From NCBI GenBank assembly GCA_905221605.1, contig CAJNDS010000324.1, forward strand, positions 721,640 to 785,639: a stretch of DNA of 64,000 nucleotides, in the 5' to 3' direction. Below, in pieces: positions 1 through 9,234 of the stretch (positions are counted from its first letter, which is position 1; every line of letters starts with the position of its first letter). A program made the translations under genes and the position numbers. The notes below the pieces were generated by a model. That model was not told the origin of the DNA, did no database searches, and saw only the letters and a program-made list of their open reading frames with translations. This stretch comes from Symbiodinium natans (taxonomy: Eukaryota; Sar; Dinophyceae; Suessiales; Symbiodiniaceae).

Positions 1-464
1 TTAAGAATGTGCCTGCAAGCATCAGAGTGCAAGGTCACGTGCGGACCACAAAAGAGCTGTACAACCCTGCAGTACACTAGCCCAGCACCTAGCCCACCAC
101 CTCCCTCAGGCCCCGACTGAGCGTAGCTCATTCCAGCGGCGTGGATCCCAACGTTCAAGCACTCCTTGGGATTTCAGTTAGCACCCACTTTATGAATACA
201 ACAGGCTGCATAGGCAGTACCAGCCTTGCCACTTGAATAGCCAGCGGGGGTTGACTCCGTGTGATTTCGTTTAGCGCCCAGTTTATGAATACATGCAATA
301 AGCTGCGTAGGCAAGAACAGCCTTGCCACTTGAATAGCCAGCGGGGGTTGCATCCATGGCAGCCGAGGCGCTTGCAGATGAGCAAGTCTGTCGACGTCTG
401 CGGAAAGAGTGGGTAGAGTCTGATGTGATCTAAGCCACTTTGCGCCTCAGGAAGCCTTCCTCTC
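1..464. other. Non-coding left edge with a two-copy direct repeat
   Basis: No convincing gene. The window opens with TTAAGAATGTGC, the same 12-mer that borders the zinc-finger locus at 28578 and 30287. A direct repeat follows: 171-255 and 264-351 both run from an ATTTC(A/G)TTTAGC-like start, through a TTTATGAATACA core, to CCAGCGGGGGTTG. The copies differ by substitutions and a few indels. This may be the flank of the transposase-like remnant that follows. Confidence 0.5.
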
Positions 465-605
465 TGCGGTGAAGACTTGGAAGAAGTCTGCTGAAGTCGA
501 ATTGGGCAAGCCAAGTCGAGTTTCGACTTCGAAGCCGAACCAGGAAGAAACTCGCAGCGGCGCACGTAGATTGGAAGCTGGCTTCTGCCGAGCGGCCTGT
601 GGTCA

Positions 606-1075
606 TGGATGGCGATGCCTTGCGTGCGCAAGTTCATCGCACCCGCAAGAAGCTTGGCCTGCTGCACGACGTTGGGGACGTCGCCAAAAACAGGTAGTGC
701 CTTGGAGAGATGAGTGGACTGCGTGTGTGGAGAGCCGTCGGGACCCAGAGGGAGAGCTCTGCTTTGAATGTGTTCCAAGCAACACAGGCTGCTGGATGGC
801 TGTCCTGCCTTGGTTTTTCCAGCGGCTCAAGCTTCTTGTGGACTCTGGCGCCGTGCAGGACATCATAGTGTCTGCCGATTCAACCTTTCGCGCTGAACCT
901 GGCAACGCTGACATGGTCTATTGTGTGCTCAATGGCAGATGGAGGAAATCCGGATGGCCATTAGTCCTCGCCAGGAATTCGCGCGAGAGCCATGCAATTG
1001 ACGCTGAAGTTTCCAGGCACTCCGATGTGAGCTTGCAAGGAGAGGGCTGCCCCTGCCTCGCCAGTGTCATTTAGA
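606..1075 (+). pseudogene. Decayed transposase-like remnant (possibly MULE-like)
   Basis: The reading frame is broken, with coding-like stretches in more than one frame. One begins at an ATG at 606 and runs about 30 codons to a GTAGTG donor-like site near 694. Another, in the frame open from 469 to 1074, contains IIVSADSTFRAEPGNADMV and then GWPLVLARNSRES. An Asp in a 'v.aDsTFr' setting followed by a 'wPLvlA...RES' strand resembles the start of the MULE/DDE transposase core, where D-T-F/Y and 'PLafAl...ES' recur. This is inferred from motif shape only. Downstream to about 1860 there are further broken coding-like pieces such as VRYFTKYYLREPD. I see no intact catalytic core and no termini. Confidence 0.28.
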
Positions 1076-2330
1076 CTTGGCGGCTGGGGTGCCTGAGGTC
1101 TGGAAACGTGTGTTTCCAGAAGCGACGCCAGTGCAGGGACTGGAACACTTGCTTTCCGATCTTCGCGCATGCTCCACCTCTTGGCTTTGTTGCCGACGTC
1201 TTTGCTGCTGAGAATTTCCTTGGGTGTTACGCTGCAGAGAGCCAAGCATGTGTGGAAGGAGCCTCGCTGGGTCCGCTACTTCACGAAGTACTACCTGCGA
1301 GAGCCGGATCCACCCAGGTCTGTTTGTGCTTTACGGTTGAGGGTTTCCAGCGCGAGCCTTGGATAGAGGGCACTCACTTTCTTAACCTCCATTGCATGTG
1401 GATGTCGGCTCTGGAAATAATCCAGAGCTCTCTCACTTTCTTTACACTTTCTAAAGGAGCAGCCGCTAACACCTCTACTGTCTGCAGGGCTCAGAAAGGA
1501 GGCCTTGAGGAGTCATACCAAAAGTACTACTTGCAAGTTTAGGGTTTCGCCAGGATGCCCTGCAAGGTTTGGGTATGGCTTGGCCAGCACCAAGCTCGCG
1601 GGCCATGGAAGTAGTCAACAGCAGCCAGAGGCCAGTCACCATGTGCACCAGGTTCCTGGTCATCGGCTTCTTTCGCAATCAGTTAAATAAGGTAATTCAC
1701 TCCATACTTGGGAGGGGGAGGCCCACACTTTCTTTCGGGTCTGGGGATCGATCCCCTGTCACGGGCTTACAAGGCATTATAACGCAACAAAAAAGGGAAG
1801 CCGCTGTTTGGGCCTTGCATAGGGTCGGGGCACATAAAACTGGCTACTGAGGACTCTCGCCTTCTACAACGGCCTGTCCTGCCACCGGATGCGGTTTCTG
1901 AAGTGAAGTCTTTGACTCAGAGGGAGTGAAGTGTTTAACTCGGGGTCAAGCGCATCCCTCCTAGAGAAGGGGTCTCGGGAGGCTGCTCGTATTTTGTCCG
2001 TGGCCAGAAAGCATGCCTGATCCTGCAGTGTGTTCCTGAGACAGGATACGTCTTCTAGAGCTTCTTAGACCTGGAGCCTTTCTGTACAGGATTTGCCGAG
2101 ATCGTGCCAGCGAAGCTTCACGTGTAACAAAAAGAGCACTGATGGATTCTAGCGAGTGGAATCTATCTATATTTGAGGTCCTCCTTCCTCTCCTCTTCAA
2201 AAGGGTCATTCCCTTGGGCTCAAGCAGGGATACGTTGCTAATGCCGCAAAGCCTTACGTTCTTAGTGCCCCGAAGTCTTTCATTATTACTACCCCTTTCC
2301 TTTTCGTTGTTAGTGCACGGTCTCGGGAAG
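1076..2330. other. Degraded coding-like and non-coding sequence
   Basis: Fragments of open frames up to about 1850 may be the decayed tail of the upstream remnant. A GGGGATCGATCCCC palindrome lies at 1743-1756. From 1860 to 2330 I see no gene, repeat array or structured element. Confidence 0.35.
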
Positions 2331-4580
2331 GGTTTAGGGTTATAGGGTTGATTTGACTCAGAACAACACCCTGAACCCTAAACCTCCAAAATGTGATTTT
2401 GGATTGGGAAGGGCTGCTTGCGCCTCGAGCTGGGGGCTCCAGGGGTTGCTAGTCAGGGTTGAGGGTTGAGGGTTCAGGGTTTGGGGTTTAGGGTTTAGGG
2501 TTAGAGTTTAGGGTTTATGGGTTAGAGTTTAGAGTTTAGGGTTTAAGGTTTAGGCTGCAAAGCGATTGCTACTGCATTTCAGCAGCTGAGGCGGCTGACG
2601 CTGGTGCGACTGTGGTCGTACGAGGCGCCAAAGTATGCTTGTAAACAAGCCTGGTAGTCCTCAAAACCCCAAACCCTAAAACCCTATTCTAAAACTCTAA
2701 ATCTTGTCATGGGGCTAGGGGGTACCCCATCGCGACTCACCTGTGGATAGGTCAAATTGCCCTAAAGGGCTAAGGGTAGTTACATGGGCGCTTATGTTAA
2801 CGCTACGCGACCCGCCTCGGCCGGGGCCAGCACAGCTTCGAGGGGGGGGGGGGGGCATATCTCGTCCAAGTACGCATGGCGCAAGTGTGCCTGAAGCTTG
2901 AGCCCTGAAACCATGGAGGCAACCAGTGGACGCGGAATGCATGCAGAATAGCGCCAGCAAGAAGAGGAAGGAGTTGGAAGAGACCGCACCACAAAAAAAT
3001 TAAGGAACAACATGAAGAGGATAACGGGTGGGGTTGGCATGGGGGGAGGGATGGGCCGAGGGGGTTGGTGCAGGTGGGGTGGGGGTGGGCTTTATGGTCT
3101 AGGGTTTAGGGTTTAAGATTTAGCGTTTAGGGTTTAATGTTTCGGGTTTAGGGGTGGGGCGGATTTGAGGGTGGCCCTTTGGTCAGTCCCTGATGCTGCT
3201 GCACCCGCACACCTGTCGAGGGGGGTACCCATTCCAGACAAAAAGGTCCCAAAAGGGGTTGCCTCATGGGGAGCCCTAAAACCCTAAACCCTAAACCCGC
3301 TGCCCATCCGCCTTCTACCGGAAGCCTCGGCGTATTGTCCCTTACCTCCTTTCAACCTATAAGGGGCAGAAAGGGGTCCCCTTTTGTGGGCCCAGGGTTT
3401 GGGGTTTTGGGTTTTGGGTAATCGGGCTACGAAACAAACGTGGGACCTGAATCCAGGGAACCCCCCCTCATCTTCACGAGCTCTGGCTTTTTGATCAGTA
3501 TGATTCCTACAGCTGCAACAGTGGCCTCCGTAGTGTCCCTCTTTGAGCCTAAACCCTAAACCCAAAACACTAAACCCTGAAGCCCTCAAAGCTTTAATAT
3601 CCTTCAAACCCCGCACTATGCCCTGACATCCTTGAGGCCCTGCAGCCCTTTGAACCCTTGAGTCCATAAACCCTTAAGTCCTTGAAGCCCTTGAAGCCCC
3701 TGAACCGTTAACACCCTAAACCTAATCCCTAAACCCTAAACCCTAAACCCTGAATCCCTTACCCTAAACCCTAAAGCCCTAAACCCTAAACCCCCTTATC
3801 GTGCGAGTCCCAGTAGCGGATGCTCCGCTTCTGACAGGTTGTTGCAGTTCTCGAGGGTGTCCGCGCATGGGTGGCTCTGCTTCCAGGCATCCCAACCGGG
3901 TTTAGGGTTTAGGGGTTTAGGGGTTTAGGGGTTTAGGGGTTTAGGGGTTTAGGGGTTTAAGGGTTTAGGGGTTTAGGGGTTTAAGGGTTTGGGGGTTTCG
4001 GGGTTTAGGGGTTTAAGGGGTTTAGGGGTTTTGGGTTTAAGGCCATGTACCTCAGGACTATACCTAAGCTGCTTGGTCTTCTTTGAAAGGGTTCTGGCAA
4101 GTCGCAAGGATACAAGGGGTCACCTCCCGAAACCTTACGCAAAACCCTACAAACCCCATAAAGCCCTATAAAAGCCCTATATGCATACCCGAAAAGCCCT
4201 ACAAACCCTAAAACCCTGGACCCGATAAACCCTAAACATTGTCAACCCCGAACCCTAAACCCTATACATAGTCCCTTCTGTCAAACCCTAAACCCTAAAC
4301 CCTAAACCCTAAGCCCCTTGTAGAAGATCAGGCCTGGACTTACGGCTCCGCCGCTGCGACAGCAGCGGCCTCTCCGGCCGCCCCTCTCGGTGGCTGGGCC
4401 CCGGCCTGAGTTTAGGGTTTGGGTTCCCTAAACTGCAAACCCTAAACCCTAAACCCCAAACCCGAAACCCTAAACCCTAGAATTTTGGGGGTTTTAGCGT
4501 TTAGGGCTCACCTAGACCCCCCGCCCCCGACTGCCCTTTATCCGGGCTATCCGTTGCTGAATAGCAGGGGGAACAATAGA
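2331..4580. repeat. Degenerate telomere-like repeat block
   Basis: Alternating TTTAGGG-like and CCCTAAA-like stretches with many variants, for example 2470-2550, 3095-3155, 3715-3795 and 4265-4315. A poly-G run lies at 2840-2856. A cleaner subarray at 3900-4035 has an 8-base period, TTTAGGGG, rather than 7. Short GC-rich islands (2570-2640, 3795-3895, 4320-4405) may be exons but show no recognisable product. Confidence 0.7.
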
Positions 4581-5100
4581 GTATAGTTGGGGTTCGGGCG
4601 GCGTTTGGGGTTTAGCACCGCTTTCGCAGAACAGTTCTGTGAGCTCGTTGCAAGTCTTAGACTGCAGCACAGGCGCTTAAAGAATTACTCATACGATCAC
4701 CCCTTGTATTCCCTCGGTCATTCAAAACTAAAAAGTACTCAGCATGTACATTCTTGTTTCACCTGGGTTGACTATATGGATCACGTGTACTTTCTCATAG
4801 AATCATAGAACCTCGGGATGTAAGTTGAGTTGTACAGAAAACGGAGATCTCAAAACAAGACGTGAGTGTCGGGCCCAGAGCGACGTGGCCGGAGTTTGTC
4901 GATCATGCAACTCCCTGCTCGCGACGTTGAGGGTGTTGTTGTCATGTCACGGATGTGTGCCCCTGCAGTGCTCAGGGAGCTTTCAGCACAGGCCTGTGAA
5001 CTGAGAGCGACCTGTTGGGCCTGGACGTTTGTGCGCTGGTGGTGCATATCGTTCCAGTAGGCCGACAAAGCAGGGAAGCGACTACCCAGCCAAGACCCAA
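4581..5100. other. Unique-sequence island of about 500 bp
   Basis: Non-repetitive sequence of mixed composition. The most coding-like frame is 4866-5060 on the plus strand, 64 codons with no recognisable domain. It could be an exon or a UTR. I cannot assign a function. Confidence 0.3.
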
Positions 5101-5902
5101 AAACCCAAAACCCCAAACTTTGAACCCTAAACCCTAAAACCTAAACCCTAAACCCTCAACCCTAAACCTCTGCAAGCCCTAAACCCAAGCCCTGCTTCCT
5201 CAAGAGAACACCAATGCGGGCAACTGTTGCTTATTCCCTCCGCCCGGTAGCTCCAAACACCCCATTCGAGCTAAGGCCCCCAAAGCCCTTAAGCCGCAAG
5301 TCCTACGACGGGCTTGGGGTTTAGGGTTTAGGGTTTAGGGTTTAGGGTTTAGGGTTTAAGGGTTTAAGGGTTTAAGGGTTTAAGGGTTAGTTCGAAGCAT
5401 TCAGGCGCCAATCTTTGCCGCATCGTCCTTGATGAGTCCGTCGGGCCGGCGCTGCCGACCGCAGCGGCCCGACAGCGCTTTTAGTGGGCCCAACTTTCAC
5501 TCCCCCCCCCCCCCACCCCCTCCTCCGTTTGGGGTTTAGGGTTTAGGGTTTAGGGTTTAGGGTTTAGGGTTTAGGGTTTAGGGTTTAGGGTTTAGGGTTT
5601 ACCAGGTAGGGTGCCCCAAAGCCTTACACCTCCGAACTGTTCTCAGAGGTTCACAGGCCAGCCGGGTCGAAGGATGAAGCCCAAGAAGCACCCTAAACCC
5701 TAAACCCTAAACCCTAAACCCTAAACCCTAAACCCTAAACCCTAAACCCTAAACCCTAAACCATAAACCCTAAACCCTAAACCCTATAAGCCCTAAACAC
5801 GAAACCCTGCAGCCATCCTCTGCCACACCCCACACCCCAAAACTGGCCCCAAAAACCCACGAAACACCTGAAGTTCAAGGGATTCGGACTCGCAATCTCA
5901 AG
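5101..5902. repeat. Interstitial telomere-like arrays in both orientations
   Basis: CCCTAAA array at 5125-5165, TTTAGGG array at 5317-5395 (its right end shifts to an 8-base TTTAAGGG form), TTTAGGG array at 5528-5600 with about ten perfect units, and CCCTAAA array at 5693-5795 with about fourteen near-perfect units. GC-rich islands at 5396-5500 and 5601-5692 lie between opposed arrays and could be exons. Confidence 0.85.
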
Positions 5903-6149
5903 GTTGTACCCCTGAAGGTTCCCCTGAATCTATATCCCCCCTTGGTTTTTTTTTAAATTTTGAACTCATATGAACCCCAACAGGATATACAACATATGTA
6001 TATACATATATATATATATAGATTTTTTTATTCAGCTTCTAAGGGGAGTATAGAAGGGTTCCCCTTAATGTATCTCCTAATATTGGGCCTTATGCCACCT
6101 TCAGGATCGTTGAAAAGGGTCCCCAAAAAATCAAGGGTACAACCTTAAG
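5903..6149. mobile_element. Palindromic element, family G, with a nested family X element
   Basis: The left end reads AAG|GTTGTACCCCTGAAGG and the right end GGGTACAACCTTAAG|G, near-perfect inverted repeats that put GT and AG at the element ends. A second copy lies at 30621-30737. At 5929-6054 this copy is interrupted by a family X element, whose termini (TCTATATCCCCC and a matching right end) match copies at 7658-7755 and 13853-13942. The interruption carries a TA microsatellite at 6000-6021. This is the only nested insertion of this kind I found. Confidence 0.7.
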
Positions 6150-6535
6150 GATCCAAGGTACAACCCCTAGAAAAACCCCCGCTCGTCTTGACACCTGCTG
6201 CTCGTTAGTGCCTCTGGGCGCTCACCCGGAAGGAACAACCCTAAACCCTAAACCTCAGTTGGCCATGAACCCAAGGCCCTAAAGCTTTAGGTTTAGGGTT
6301 CAGGGTCGAGGGTTACCCCAGAACCCGAAACACTACCTTGCGTACCAAATGAGCCCCATAGTTGGGATCATATCCTGTATTATTAAAATCCCAATTTGGG
6401 TGTATGAACCAGAAATGCTGGTTGGGTTCATTTGGTTCCCAAGGTAAGCCTAAGCCTTGTTCGTAATCTACTAATTTGCTTAAGAACCCCAAACAACTAG
6501 AAGATACTTAAACATCCCTGCACTAACAAACAGTA
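6150..6535. other. Mixed unique and degenerate repeat sequence
   Basis: Short CCCTAAA pieces at 6238-6252 and TTTAGGG-like pieces at 6287-6315 in otherwise unique sequence. No gene seen. Confidence 0.4.
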
Positions 6536-6658
6536 CTTGGAGGTTCATGGTACTTATTAACCAATTAGAACTGTACTGATAAGCCCCTTAAGTGCCCTAA
6601 TGTGGCTATAAGTACAGTTGCAGTTGCACTTGGTTCATAAGTACCATGAACTTCCAAG
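6536..6658. mobile_element. MITE, family A, copy 1
   Basis: The terminal inverted repeats are about 29 bp. The left end starts CTTGGAGGTTCATGGTACTT and the right end is its near-perfect complement, ending CCATGAACTTCCAAG. TA lies on both sides. Internal AGTACAG motifs are shared with copies at 54291, 60572 and 63696. It has no coding capacity, so any transposase would have to be supplied elsewhere. Confidence 0.85.
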
Positions 6659-6981
6659 TAGCAATTCCTATGTTTCGGAGGCCGGGTTGCCTCAACCCTG
6701 GGCAGAGGAATTGCTGGATGTCGAGGCAGGGAGAGGGCTTCGGGTCTTTAAGGGATTTCGGGTTAGGGTTTAGGGTTGAGGGTTCAGGGCTTAGGGTTCG
6801 GGTTTAGGGTTTAGGCTTTAGGGTTTAGGGTTTAGGGTTTAGGGTTTTGTTGAGAGGCTTAAGGCTCGGGCGGGGGCTAGGGATTAGGGTCGTTTCTTTG
6901 CACCCTCGTCGAGTAGCCTTGCTGGCTCTTGATGTTTAGGCTCAGGGTCGCCGATACCGAACTTAGACTGGTACATATGGT
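6659..6981. repeat. Spacer and TTTAGGG-like array upstream of the MFS gene
   Basis: A unique stretch to about 6760, then a degenerate TTTAGGG block at 6765-6858. The sequence CTATTTTCCAG|GC near 6992-7004 is a good pyrimidine-AG acceptor. It could serve for cis splicing or for spliced-leader trans-splicing of the transporter mRNA, which would place the true start downstream of 6982. Confidence 0.5.
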
Positions 6982-9234
6982 ATGTCTATTTTCCAGGCTC
7001 TCGTGTTGTGTCTGGCATGGCTCGGCCAGTGCGCAGGCACTGACTGCGACGCGGAGATCGGTGGTGTCCTGTTCCTTCAAACTGCAGTGAGCGCGGCCTC
7101 GCACTCGCACGGGGTGGGCAAGCAACATCCTGCTCCGCAAGACGAAATGGTGCATCCACTGTGGGATGCAGCTGAGAAGTTCTTCCACATCAAGAGAGCT
7201 GCAGTTGGCAGCGTGCATATTCAAAGTTTCAAAATACCTGGCATTTTCGAGAATCTGAGCAAGTACTGCGTTGTGTTGGTGTATGTTGTGTTTTCTCTGA
7301 TGTGTGGCCGCTTCTGCTTGGTTGGTGTGCCAGCCAAAGCGCCTCAGGATCCGCAAGTGTCGAAGGGTTGTCCAAGGAGCTGGCTGATTTACATGGGAGT
7401 TGTCTATGCCTTCATTTATTTCAGCACAGACCAGTATCTGCGCCATTGTTGAAAACCATTTTACATTCTTATGAGTACTTAAACCCAATAAGGAACAACA
7501 ATCATCATATTAACAGTGCCCCCCCAACAATGGTGCAGGTATGTGCCGAGTTTGCCACAGATGGAGGCAGATCTTGCAGGTTCGCAGGCGTTGATGAGTG
7601 GTACGGTTCAATTGAACCTGTTTGTGAAGGCCGTCTTTGGTCTCATGAGCGCAGGCCCATATCCCCCTTGGGAATTATTGTTTTGTTTTTGTTCATATAA
7701 CACCCAAGAGGATATCAAAACTATTCTTTTTTTTTAAGGTTCCAAGGGGAATATGAAGGCCTGTCGGACCGCATCGGCAGACGGCCAGTGGTCTTGGCAT
7801 GTGTGGTGCTGCTGAGCCTGGCGAGCTTGTGCTGCGCGTGCGCTGGCAGGATCGAGTGGTTCATCGCTGCTCGCATCCTGCAAGGCTCCTATTTCCTAAA
7901 CCCTAAACCCTAAACCCTAAACCCCAAACCCCAAACCCTAAACCCTAAACCCTAAACCCTAAACCCTAAAGGCATGGGGGAGTCGGTCGAGCCGGTGGTG
8001 TTTGCCATGGCCCGAGACTACTTCGCCGACTCGAACGAGCGCTTCAAGGTCATTGCGGCTTTGCAGATGATGCTTAGCCTAAGAGGGGTACGTGGAACGA
8101 GTTTTTGGGTTTAGGGTTTAGGGTTTAGGGTTTAGGGTTTAGGGCTTAGGGCTTAGGGCTTAGGGTTTGTTTTTTGGGCACTATACTTGCTAAGAAGCAG
8201 CAAAAATGATCAGATTAGCTGGTGGTCCAAGTTCAGTAGAGGATGGCTTTTGTTGGCATCGCCGTTGCCCCTCTTTATGGCGGAGTCTGTGCAGCCTATC
8301 TCAGCTGGCGCCTCTCCTTCCTCAGCTTGGCAATTGTCTGGGGGTTGCTGGCGGCATATGCCTTCTGGGCCATGATGGAATCATGCCCCGAGGGGAGCCA
8401 GGAGAGTTACTTGAAGGACGTGGCACGTATCCTGGATCCTCATCTTCTTTGTTTGCTGCTGACCGAGAGTTGCATCATGGGGGGATACTTCACGTTCAAT
8501 GCCAATAGCAGCTACTTGATGGAGGAGAGCTTCGGCCGATCTGTCATGGCATCTTCGATCGTCATGCTCATCTACGGGGCTTTGTCTGGGCTTGGTGCCG
8601 TGTTTGGGCAGGCGATTGGGATGTTGTACCTTTTTCCTGCATTCACCCTAAACTAAACCATGTAAACCCCAAACCCATGTTTTCCCTCATTCGGAGTTCT
8701 AACAGAGAACCACATATTAATCAGTCTCTTTCAGGGGGATTTCACTCTGGGCAACATGAGGTGTTGATCGAGAAACTCCATCTAAGCAGTGTCCTTCGGA
8801 TGGGGCAACTTGCTTTGTCGCTTCTGGCCCTCGCGGGGATGATCTCGATGGTTCTTGGGCTCTATTTCTCCGAGTATCTGTGGTCCTACTTGGCTGGCTC
8901 CTTTCTGCAGGCGAGCGTGGGAATGATGGCCTTGGTCGCCACAAACGTCCTGTTTTTTGAACCTTTGGCAGATTGCGCTGGCATGGCGGCATCTTTCGAG
9001 ATCGTAGCACAGAGCATTCTGCCAAGCCTCCTCTCCGCCATTGGCACGCAGTCCATGATTCAAGTGGGCCCGAAGGGGCTGACCCTCTGGCAGGCGGGCG
9101 CTTGCGTTGCCGGCGGGGTCTTATTCTGGCTGGGCTACGGATGCAACCCCCCAGCCTGGACCCTCCCTCTGGAACCCTCTGAGCGCCCAAAGTCTCTCCG
9201 ACTCCTTGCAGACGAGGCAGAAGAGACGAGCTAG
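6982..9234 (+). CDS. MFS transporter, Bcr/CflA-like drug/H+ antiporter family, six exons
   Basis: Joining 6982-7433, 7539-7654, 7759-7884, 7972-8087, 8240-8611 and 8761-9234 gives one open frame of 551 codons. The first transmembrane helix (YMGVVYAFIYFSTDQYVPSL) runs across the exon 1/2 junction into LPQMEADLAGS. The MFS signature between helices 2 and 3 is GLSDRIGRRPVV in exon 3. Exon 4 carries MGESVEPVVFAMARDYF, matching the family's 'aRaivrDlf' segment. Exons 5-6 supply the C-terminal helices. Such proteins export small molecules from the cytosol, but the substrate cannot be told here. The usual family length is about 400 residues, so roughly 130 N-terminal residues are extra. They begin with a signal-like hydrophobic stretch and are the least certain part. 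The last junction is chosen by family alignment (GAVFGQ joined to VLIEKL); other splice choices exist. Confidence 0.82.
7434..7538 (+). mobile_element. MFS intron 1: introner-like element with TIRs and 4-bp target duplication
   Basis: The intron is GTAT plus an element whose ends are CTGCGCCATTGTTG (7438-7451) and CAACAATGGTGCAG (7525-7538). These are inverted repeats matching at 13 of 14 positions. GTAT occurs at 7434-7437 and again at 7539-7542, so it looks like a target-site duplication. The first copy supplies the GT donor, and the right terminus supplies the AG acceptor. Removal restores codons D-Q-Y-V-P exactly. Confidence 0.85.
7655..7758 (+). mobile_element. MFS intron 2: family X introner with TIRs, GC-AG splice
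   Basis: The termini are CATATCCCCCTTGG (7658-7671) and CCAAGGGGAATATG (7742-7755), inverted with one mismatch. AGGCC lies at 7653-7657 and 7757-7761. Splicing AG|GC...AAG|GC restores A-G-L-S-D-R, the conserved MFS loop. The core, ending in ACCCAAGAGGATAT, recurs at 5929-6054 and 13853-13942. This copy is therefore a member of a dispersed family that serves as a functional intron. Confidence 0.88.
7885..7971 (+). repeat. MFS intron 3: CCCTAAA array used as a GC-AG intron
   Basis: The intron reads CAAG|GCTCCT, then about ten CCCTAAA-like units, then TAAAG|GCATGG. Removing it joins I-L-Q-G-M-G-E in frame. AAGGC occurs at both ends (7882-7886 and 7969-7973), as an insertion duplication would leave. 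Confidence 0.85.
8088..8239 (+). repeat. MFS intron 4: GT-AG intron containing a TTTAGGG array
   Basis: The donor is GGG|GTACGT and the acceptor CAGTAG|AGGATG. The intron holds TTTAGGG units at 8108-8147 and GGGCTTA-like variants to about 8168. It joins L-R-G to R-M-A-F in frame. The array has the opposite orientation to that in intron 3. Confidence 0.75.
8612..8760 (+). other. MFS intron 5 (proposed)
   Basis: The frame closes at 8657 and a second frame covers 8677-9234. The best join by family alignment uses GC at 8612 and ATGAG|GTG at 8760. Alternatives are GT at 8595 with AG at 8734, and GC at 8612 with AG at 8724; all stay in frame. Short CCCTAAA remnants lie inside. Confidence 0.5.

Noticed and set aside
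1740-1785. tRNA-Thr-like 3' half on the minus strand (GGGGATCGATCCCC with CTTGTAA upstream)
   Set aside because: The T-arm-like palindrome is present, but there is no anticodon stem, D arm or matching acceptor stem.
6877-7488. 203-codon reverse-strand frame overlapping MFS exon 1
   Set aside because: It overlaps the exon whose junction to the transporter is confirmed by phase and motif, and it has no recognisable domain of its own.
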